A stretch of 64,000 nucleotides of DNA from Tanypteryx hageni (taxonomy: Eukaryota > Arthropoda > Insecta > Odonata > Petaluridae), in contig CM054118.1 in the NCBI GenBank assembly GCA_028673005.1, positions 62,429,401 to 62,493,400 on the forward strand, read 5' to 3'. This document shows positions 55,659-64,000 of the stretch, in pieces (position 1 is the stretch's first letter; each line of letters opens with the position of its first letter). The position numbers and the translations under genes are program-made. The notes under the pieces are model-generated. The model was not told where the DNA came from. It worked only from the letters and a program-made list of their open reading frames with translations, and did not search any database.

Positions 55659-58600
55659 GTGAAGTAAAAGTTGCTATATATGTCTTTAGTTGAATGGTTT
55701 TACATAAAACGAAATATAGCAAATTTTAAAATACGAAGAAAGATAATTGATTTTTGTCTTACTACAACTTCTTTATATTAGACAGTTTAATCTTTAAATT
55801 AACTATATAAGTTTGTTTTTGTCCAAAATACGAGTCTAAATTGTAGTTTTTGTTTTATTTTAAACTTAGATGAACTCGGAAAGCAACTTGAAGGATTACG
55901 CATTGCTTGGGAGAAGAAATCTGACAATATTTCGGTTTTATTCGATGCTATAATAACACAAATCCAGAATTCTGGTAATGGTGAGTACTGAGCATGTTTG
56001 TGCTTTGTTATATTTTTTAATATGTGCGAAGTGAGAATATCGCCATCCATTAATGCCAACATGTATAGTGATTGTGACCTCAATATAGTTTTATTTAATG
56101 AAAATATTAATTAAGGAAAACATGCCCCAAGAAAATGATCTATTTAAAGAGTGCTGTTTTGTTGTTTAAATGTGAACAATGAGTACATATGTTATTGTAT
56201 TGGCAAGTGATTCTTTTGCATTTTTCAGCCTTAAAACAAGTATTATTGTATTTCCTACACTTTAAAATGAGATTGATGCTGCAAATACCAAGTTTTTTAA
56301 TTTATTTCACTCTAAAGCGACAAAGTTCACGCATAGTTGATAATGATATCTAACAGCAATGTGGGACTCGTTCTAAATGGAAAAATTCATATTTTTAAAT
56401 CATTGAATACATTAAATAATTAAATGCATTTCAGAATCTAATACTTGTGAATGCAGCTGAGTATGACTGAAATACATATCTGGTTTTCATAACCATTTTT
56501 TTATTCTACAGATAATTTCACCGAAAATTAGTTATTTTTCACCATGATGGTGTGTGGAAGTTGTTTTAATGAACATGAATTCCATCTTATTTGGTAGTCT
56601 CACTGGTGCGAATTTTGTCATTATTTTCTTAATTTATCCTAAGGAAAATTTTAAATAATTAAACATGCTTGTTAGAATATCAATCAGGAGAAATTTTCAG
56701 ACCATTTATACTCTGCCAATAATGTCTTTGCACGATTAAAATATGTGTCACATAGCTAATCTTTCATAGGAGTCATTGTAAATGCTAAAAAAATGCCAGT
56801 TCAGAAACAAGACATGTAATGGCAATATAAATACAGCGAAATGGTAGGAAAATCCTGCCGTAAAGTGAATATATGCCTAAGAGTAATTTTAAAATTTCTA
56901 GAAATTTTCTAAACTTTTCAGTCTAGATTTTTGTTACTTGTGTATATGTATGTCAATTATATCTTGTCCCTCTATACTTTAATTATATTATTTTTATGAT
57001 ACTTTTCAAACACCACCAAAAAACATTTAAAAGTTCAACAGTTAGTGGATTTCCAACTAGACACAAAAGGTGCACACTTGGGGCTCTGTGCTTTAAGTTC
57101 CCCATGCTCAACAAGAGACAATACTCATCATTATCACTTTTGTTTTGGAACTTAATTCTTTAAAGTTTAGTTTAAGCACTTCTTTCTACCCAGAAAATAA
57201 CTATATAATATTTATATCTAATTAATGTTTGTAACTTAATGTGTAACGATTTATTTATTTACATTTATCCTAAGTTTCTGTACCTATATTTTTATTCTGT
57301 TTAATATTTCCATGTTTGGCAAACATTTTGTATACTATTTTTATGAAAAATATAAGATAATATAATAAATTATTATGTTATAAAATGGCCATGTTTTTGT
57401 TGAGCTTAGAGCTCCACATTTTGTTGTGTCTAGGGCCCCATGCTAAATCTGCCACTATCTATTATTAAGATTCAACTAATGGTTAGTTTTTAGTTTTGAA
57501 ACATAGAATTATTTTTAACAAGTAGGACTCTGTAAACGATTTCAAGCTCGCTTAAACATTTAATTTGGGATCCTTTGTTTTGAGGCTGAATAGAGTAGCC
57601 TGGCCCATATTTAATTAAATGGCTGAGAAGGACTTGGTGGAAAGGATATTTTTGTCAACAGAAATGTATTTTTCATGAATCAAATATACCACTTATTGTG
57701 CTTTTAATAATATGTTAATAAATAATTGAAGGCTTCAAGGATTTATTGTGATGTAAAACTAGGACAAAGCTAAGATGAGTTGTAAATCCTCTGTTTCACT
57801 TGATTTTTCAGCTTTAGGAGGATCTGCAGTTGATACCCTCTTAGATCAGCTGGGTGTTATCCTAGGGGGTAGCTGCAAGAGCCGCTACTCAGTAGAAGCA
57901 GCTCGTGCAATCGCAGAGTTAGCCAAATGGGATTTAGGTCGGGAAGCTTGTCTTCGGCGCCCATCTCTTATAAGTGACCTGCTATCCTTTCTTGCTTTAC
58001 CTGAGGATCTGGTTTCAGAGGATGGTGTTGCATCACAGCAAGCTATTCTTACTCAAGCATGCAGAGCTCTTGGAAACATTTGCTATGAGAACCGTAAGTT
58101 GAGCAGAATATTGATAATTTTATCAGCTGACGTCTATATTTGGATTTTAATTCTATGATTCCTAACATTTATATCTTAAAGATGTATGGTTTTTGTTTTT
58201 GTGTATTTTTTTGTTTCAGTTTTTCTCTTTGCTCATTTATATTTCTGATAGTCAAAATCATTGTTGACAAGGCTATTTTTTTACTACACTGAAAAATCAT
58301 AATGATGGATGGAGGTGTGTTGCCACCCTGAGAAGGGTCATTCAAGTGCCCACTACGTCAGAAAAATTTTGAACAGTTTTTAACTTATGTGATAATTTAT
58401 TTATTGATACAGTAATAAAGAATACTTAAGGAAATGCCAACGATATGGTCAGACTTTCAATGATTACCATTCACAATTTACCTATCTAAAAATAAACTAT
58501 TCATAGAATATTGGAATACTGGTCCAAAGAGCTTGGTGCCCCAGGCAGACATTCATTGGGTCAGGCCAGTCCTGACCATAATTTTAATAATCTTAAAAAT

Positions 58601-61600
58601 TATTTTTTGTTACTTTTAATCCTGTACATACAAGTGAATCTTTCATTTCTCTAACATTTTTCATTTCTTTCAAATCTTTTTGTCATTTCACAAAGATTCA
58701 CTCAAGCATGCTCAACTGATGACAAAATTATTACATTAATGGTTGGAATTTTGAAATCTATTTTTCATAAAATCTCTTGAGTGGATTTAAGTGACTATGC
58801 ATAGAAAAACGTATTTTTATCATTTAATCATTTTAAAATTCCTCAAAGATCTATTAATATGTGTTTAATATATTCAGTTCAATATGCTCTTGGAGGAATT
58901 GATTTTGACATTATCTTTCTGTGATTTGTGAAAATTTAATCATACTTACAATAAGACTTCTGCAATTATCAAAATAAAAGATTTTTAATTGTAATTGTTT
59001 ATGTAAGAGTGATGTTTCAAACTGTCATATAACTCATATTCCTGAACTTTTTGGTATTGGCTCCTAGATCTGAAGCAAATTTGTCGAGGTGTGACTATCA
59101 TTGACTAGGATGAGTTGAAATATTAATTCCTTGCTCTTTCTTTTGTCTCTATTTTCTCCTAAATTAAAATTTTGAAAGAGGATGGAAGGAAGCTCGTCTT
59201 AGAGTCTGACGGCCTGGTAACTCTGATGAAAGTTCTTGAATGGTCCAAATCTCCTCCTCTGAGCAAGAAAGGGACAGGAGATGCCTCAAAGAATAATGAT
59301 ACTCAGTGGGTTATTGCATCAAGGCAGCTGAGGAATGTCTCTGCAGGCTTCCTCATGAATCTCCTTATAAACCAAGAGGAGAAGCAAAAACAGGTGATTA
59401 TCATTTACATAGCATATTACATGTCTCATTTTTGCCATTATCAACACTTTTCCATTCTTATACTTTTTTCAATCCTCTTCTTATAACCCTATTACTTTGC
59501 AGACTTTGCAATCCTTCCACTTATTAATTCTCTTCCAGTTTTTTATTTTTCTTCAACATTAACCTTTATAACACTTACATTCCACACTTGTGTGTGTTTA
59601 ATCATGTTATGTTAAATTTCATATTTTCCAATCGTTCATTCTCTAACTGATTTTCTCTATTCTGTCTATCCTGAAAGGTTCGAATCTATTTTCTTATAGT
59701 TTGTCTCATTTTCAGGTACAATATAACATATTAAAATATCATTTTTTTACAATTTCTCTGTAAGTTGCCAATCAATACTATCTGAATTATACAGTAAATA
59801 CCAGATTCTGCATTCCCTATGGACATTTATAAAGGCATTGAAATTCCTTGAAGTCGAGTCTACCGTAGTCTTTATTGCTTGCTTGCTTTGTTTCAGACCC
59901 TTGAACTTGGAATCATGGATGTGCTGTGCTCCTTCCTGGAGTTGGATGCTAGAGATGAAGAAGTGGCGACTCATGTGTTACTTATTCTTGGTCTGCTAAC
60001 TGATTGTGGTATGCAATAGATAAATCTCCAAGGTTATTCAAGTGTTCTAGGAAAGAAGCAAAATAACTTTCTCTATCTAAATATTATTATTATTTTTTTT
60101 TTAAACTTGCATGGAATATATATTTAACTACTGGTATTTATCAATTGTTTTTAGGCGTGCTCCATTTTCAATGTGAGGGGCTATTAGCTTTGTTGTGTCC
60201 ATCCCTCCATCTATATGTATGTTCATTCTTGGCTTCTACCAAATTGATTTTCATGAGATATGTTATTTATGTCTTTGAGACAATTGCAATAAGAAAATGA
60301 CATAAATGGTTCACATAACCCAATCAGGGATGCCACTTCACTGGAAACAATAAACTTTTCCTCATATCTCATAAAATATTAGTCATATCAAAAGTCTTCA
60401 AATAAAATTTGTAGGCTAGTTAAATAAAATATTTCTTTCTGAATAAAGTTTTATCATAAGACTAGCCTTATCAAGAAAATAAAATAAAGTCGTAATTCAC
60501 TTTGGACTTTAAAAAAATCATCCATGGATTCTTAATTGTCTTCAACGAAAACTTTTTTGTTTTAATTTAAATAAATAAGATCTATAATTACTAAAATATT
60601 TAATTTCCTTATGTGTGCATGTAGCATTTTTTAAGCTAAAGGAAATGGATTATATATGATGAAGAAAAGAACGTAAATGTAAATATTACAAATACTTAAC
60701 TCAAGTGAGGTATTTAAAAAATAATTTTTGATTATTTAACAAGTTACAACTGATTAGAAAATTAATTGGTAAAGAAAAATTGAATATTTCTCGGGCATAA
60801 TTTTTTATATATCCTTTTCAGTATGTGGTCATATTAACTTTCTGTAAATGCGTTTATTAATGCAGCAACTTAAGGAAGGGAAGAAATCTTTAGTAGACAG
60901 ACATAATCGGGTCGTGATGTTTTGCTGTTTCATGGTGTGCATTTGTTCAAATTATATTGTTTAATTCAAATACTCCGTTACACAAAGCACATCTATTTGT
61001 GATACACTGTACACTTTTCTAACTTGTCAGTATTAAGGCAGGGTATTTTCTCTCCATGTGCATCTATCTCTATTGCATGTTTTCTTTTTTTATGCTTCAC
61101 TTACAGCTAAAGCATTGTTCCATGCAATTTATGACTTACCATGTGTGAGTTTTTCATTCTGTAGTAATCCTTTTTTGTGGGTTTTTTTCTGTCCTGCTGT
61201 ACTTCTACATAACCAATAAATTATTTTGGCCTTAAAAATTTAAAGAGAATTTTTGCATCAAAATTTGACTTAGTATATGTGATTATTATATTAGGCCCAG
61301 CCAACTCGTGGCTTGCAAGCAACATATTTCCCATAACACAATTTGAAGTTGGCCTTTCATATAGTATCTGCAAATCTTCCTAGTCTTCTGAAAAAAGTTT
61401 TTTCACTACTATGCCATAGCCATTATATTGAACAGTAGTAAAATATTTCTTATTCGATAATTGTATCATAGTTAAAGTTATATTTTAAATGTAAATCAAG
61501 GTATGGTGAATAAGGTATTTTGTTATATATCCAATTTGGTTGAAATTTTAATGATAACTGGCTATCAAATAATAAACCACAAAATTTGTTGAATAAAATT

Positions 61601-63895
61601 CCCTTTTCACTGCTTACCTCTTCCACTTCGTTTTGTATAATTATTGAATGAGGAAAGCAGATTGTTTCAAGTTGTGACTGAATGGAGTCAATGTGATCCT
61701 TGATTCTTGCCTTCAATTATTATTCTGTAACTGGTGTATTGCCTGTCATATGACAGGTTTATAATAATATTCTCTCCCTCCTTCTCTCCCTCTCCCTCCA
61801 TCCCTCCCTCTCCCTCCATCCCTCCCTCTCCCTTCTTCCCTCCCTCTCTCTCCCTTCCTTTTCCCTCCCTCTCTCCCTCCCTTTCCCTCCCTCTCTCTCT
61901 CTCCCTTTCCCTCCCTCTCTCTCCCTCCCTCTCTCTCTCCCTCCCTCTCTCTCCCTCCCTCTCTCTCCCTCCCTCTCTCTCCCTCCCTCTCTCTCCCTCC
62001 CTCTCTCTCCCTCCCTCCCTCCCTCTTTCTCCCTCTCTTTTCTCCCTCTCTCTGCCTCTCTTTTCTCCCACCTCACCCCTCTCTCATTCCCTCCTGTCCC
62101 AATCCATAGCTCTCCCTCTTTGTCTCTTTCCTCCCATCCTTCTCTAATTCTATATCTCCCTTACTCTCTGTGTACCTTCCATTCTATATCACTTCCATCC
62201 TATCTCCCTCCCCACATCCCCCTCTCTCTTACTTGACATCGATATAGTCGTTTAGATAAGCAAAAAATCCAAACTAAATCTCAGTCCCATTAGGATTACG
62301 TATTTTTGCGAAAAATCCTACGGTAATATAAGGTAATCTATGCACTCGTATATATATTACATGTATGCAGGTTGAGACAACAATTGATTCTGGAAGTTGA
62401 ACAATGATGTGACATCCGATTTAAAAGCTGATATTTTCCCAAAATATGTGATTTAAATGTTTAATGTGAGATATTTTGAATGGTACGTGGAAAAAGATGA
62501 ATAGAATATGAAACTTCATTCATTTTCCTAAAACATAGTTTAAATTCTAAGATGGTACATCATTTTTTTCTAATTTTAATTTCCGAAAGAAAAAAACCTG
62601 CACTTTAAAAAGTGGCTTTTTACGTGTTATCTTATCGGAAATATAAATCGCCCCCCTGAAGTCGAACCCGGGTCTTTTTCATATTTTTTTCATCATTTAA
62701 TGTTTATATCTGAATCAAACATTCCTACGAAATTTCAACCTTCCACTTAATTGGGAAGTTTGTTAAAAACACGTTAAAAAGTGCCATTAATGACATCAGC
62801 TTTATGCACAAACACTTCTAGGCTTTTATTATAGTAATAATATGGTTTGAGTTGAAAACATTGGCATGAGAGCAGCATGTCAGACCGTGTTGGTAATGTC
62901 TTGGGATCGTGGTAGGGGTTAAATACAGGATGCAGCATAAATCACAACGTGATTAATGAAATCACTTTGTGAAGAATAATAAATATTATTTATTGCATAC
63001 ATTTTTCAAAGTGTCCATCATCATGTTCAGTGCACATGTTATTTCTTTGAACCACTGAACAACATATAGCCCAGCACAGTTCTTTGTTATTATTCAGCAT
63101 CTTGAACTCTTGGTGTATCCAAGTATTCATGTGATCGAAGTCACGATGCTTCTTGCCATAAAATTTCTGTTTGTTTATACACCAGAATTCTTATTTGTTT
63201 GTCATCGCTTTCTGAAAAGAAAAACAACTTCAGTTTCTTATGTTTTGTTCATAAAAAGCAAAAGAACAAAGAGTTAACGATGCACAAAATGGAATTTATA
63301 CTAAACCACAAGATAATCAACTCACTACTGCACCTAGCTTATAAAAATCAGTGTTGCCAAACCAGTGCAGCCAAATATAAAAATAAGTATTCATGGTAAA
63401 GCAACTTACATCACCGTATATAATGATTATAAATTGCATGTTTCAAAGTTATAGAAGTTTTCTTAACAAATTCTATTTAAGCTCAAATAGTTAATGCTTT
63501 CAAAACTTAAACCTTCCTTCCTTCTGCATAAATTAATATTTATTTATAATTTCTGTATTGTGAACAAAATATTATTGAAAAAGTTTTATTTATATTTATA
63601 AAAAGCCATTTAAAAATTTTTAGATGTTATTTTGAAAGAATTGATACCAAATTATAAATATGATGTTTTAAATTATTCTTTAATAAAAGAAAGTGAAGTT
63701 ACTTAAAATTTTCAGTACTGACACCTAGAGCAATTGTAATTAATTTTTTCCTTTGCTATCTGCAATTTTTAGACTCTGGAAAGGAGTTAATGGGAGAGAG
63801 GCTCTGCAGAGCTGTCGTCCATGTACTTGGTGCATCCGAGTCTCCTGAGGTTTGTGAAATGTGTCTTGACTTGCTTCATGGCCAAGCAGAAAATG
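55652..63895 (+). CDS. RAP1GDS1: SmgGDS / RAP1GDS1 (Drosophila vimar) armadillo-repeat protein, 5' part
   Basis: Join 55652-55658, 55870-55980, 57812-58093, 59179-59393, 59897-60008 and 63773-63895, continuing past the window: 283 codons so far, all junctions GT-AG and in phase. It starts MADELGKQLEGL, comparable to the MAD... start of human RAP1GDS1, and contains CRALGNICYENQDGRKLVLE (human has ALGNICYD-type sequence with GR following), then GFLMNLLINQEEKQKQTLEL and SPEVCEMCLDLLHGQAEN. These are armadillo repeats, pairs or triplets of Leu-rich helices. The protein acts as a chaperone and exchange factor for prenylated small GTPases such as RhoA and Rap1; fly vimar also affects mitochondrial dynamics through Miro. 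The C-terminal repeats are outside the window. Introns reach 3.8 kb. Confidence 0.92.
55870..55980 (+). CDS. RAP1GDS1: RAP1GDS1 exon 2
   Basis: After TTTAAACTTAG, reads (D)ELGKQLEGLRIAWEKKSDN to IQNSGN. Two donors six bases apart keep the same phase: GTAATG after 55974 and the stronger GTGAGT after 55980. I chose the second. Confidence 0.82.
55981..57811 (+). other. RAP1GDS1 intron 2, no features recognised
   Basis: AT-rich intron. A patch at 57390-57470 (AGAGCTCCACATTTTGTTGT, GGGCCCCATGCTAAATCTGC) looks like a dispersed repeat fragment, but no copy was confirmed in the window. Intron 3 (58094-59178) and the first part of intron 5 (60009-61770) likewise show nothing firm. Confidence 0.3.
57812..58093 (+). 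CDS. RAP1GDS1: RAP1GDS1 exon 3
   Basis: Acceptor TTGATTTTTCAG; reads (A)LGGSAVDTLLDQLGVILG through AARAIAELAKW to ACRALGNICYEN. The ALGNICY motif is diagnostic. Donor GTAAGT, phase 1. Confidence 0.95.
59179..59393 (+). CDS. RAP1GDS1: RAP1GDS1 exon 4
   Basis: Starts with AG completing a Gln codon (NQDGRKLVLESDG), which mirrors the human order Asn/Asp-x-x-x-GR. The acceptor GAAAG is weak but fits the frame. It contains a Ser/Lys-rich loop (SKSPPLSKKGTGDASKNND) not seen in the human protein. Ends QKQ at GTGATT, phase 0. Confidence 0.9.
59897..60008 (+). CDS. RAP1GDS1: RAP1GDS1 exon 5
   Basis: After GCTTTGTTTCAG reads TLELGIMDVLCSFLELDARD to LLTDC, ending one base into a codon at GTATGC. Confidence 0.93.
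61771..62230 (+). repeat. 460-bp polypyrimidine (CTCCC/CTCT) tract
   Basis: The plus strand is almost pure C and T, dominated by CTCCCTCC and CTCTCTCTCC units, from 61771 to about 62060 and less regular to 62230. It lies in the sense direction of RAP1GDS1 intron 5. Open frames through it are low-complexity artefacts. A perfect 16-bp palindrome, CCTGTCATATGACAGG, sits just before it at 61742-61757. Confidence 0.95.
62235..63772 (+). other. RAP1GDS1 intron 5, right part
   Basis: No gene or complete element. GACCCGGGTTCGACTTC on the minus strand (about 62658-62674) looks like an isolated box B but lacks box A. The frame at 63199-63399 shows no known domain. Confidence 0.3.
63773..63895 (+). CDS. 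RAP1GDS1: RAP1GDS1 exon 6 (last in window)
   Basis: After CAATTTTTAG reads (D)SGKELMGERLCRAVVHVLG to HGQAEN, then GTAAGT. It ends phase 1; the gene continues to the right of the window. Confidence 0.92.
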
Positions 63896-64000
63896 GTAAG
63901 TTCAGTTCTTCATGAGTTATATATTTCTTTTTTTCATTCGAGTTAAATAGGCATGTAATCAGAAATATTGTACTTAGTATTACTGAGGTAATATTTTCTT

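Noticed and set aside
61688..62147. Open reading frames of 105-137 codons on both strands through the pyrimidine tract
   Set aside because: They encode only Ser/Pro/Leu or Arg/Glu/Gly repeats from the simple sequence; no gene.
62655..62680. Possible tRNA/SINE box B on the minus strand
   Set aside because: GGTTCGACTTC is one base off consensus and no box A occurs at the right distance.

Overview
The window is AT-rich animal nuclear DNA and almost certainly comes from an arthropod, most likely an insect. It holds intron-rich, insect/animal-type housekeeping genes, a BTB-zinc-finger gene with introns up to 17.5 kb, and many Tc1/mariner-superfamily (pogo/Tigger) relics, tRNA-derived SINEs and foldback repeats. 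I cannot name the species.

Four protein-coding genes are supported. From left to right they are: (1) the first coding exon of mitochondrial 2-oxoglutarate dehydrogenase E1 (minus strand, 6428-6670), with the rest of the gene beyond the left edge; (2) a complete five-exon PCNA gene (plus strand, 8196-9670), whose exons join to exactly 261 codons, with E2F-like sites upstream; (3) a six-exon BTB-C2H2 zinc-finger transcription factor (minus strand, 54950 down to 17357), rebuilt here from exons whose splice phases all agree, giving 509 residues; (4) the first six coding exons of the armadillo-repeat protein SmgGDS/RAP1GDS1 (Drosophila vimar; plus strand, 55652-63895), which runs off the right edge. 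Genes 3 and 4 are divergent, with about 0.7 kb between start codons. No operon-like cooperation is implied: these are a TCA-cycle enzyme, a replication clamp, a putative transcription factor and a small-GTPase chaperone/exchange factor.

Most of the rest is repeat-derived. 9.9-13.8 kb: a Tigger end and a 3-kb internally deleted Tigger that carries a large palindrome with a tRNA-like loop. 18.2-30.2 kb (one intron of the BTB gene): a graveyard of Tigger/pogo ends and broken transposases, tandem repeat units, a TTAA-flanked piggyBac-type element with a TA-flanked element nested inside it, and two SINEs. 32.0-34.3 kb: a TTAA-flanked MITE and a 1.25-kb Tigger deletion derivative with perfect 20-bp ends. 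37.3-38.1 and 47.2-48.5 kb: large foldback (inverted-repeat) elements in BTB introns. 49.8-50.2 kb: a Harbinger-type nuclease fragment. 61.8-62.2 kb: a 460-bp polypyrimidine tract in a vimar intron.

I found no convincing new multi-gene system. The observations most worth checking are the intronic inverted repeats, which could make double-stranded RNA, including a near-perfect 23-bp hairpin about 50 nt before a 3' splice site; the palindrome with a tRNA-like loop; the cross-intron BTB gene model; and a long N-terminal pogo-like reading frame.
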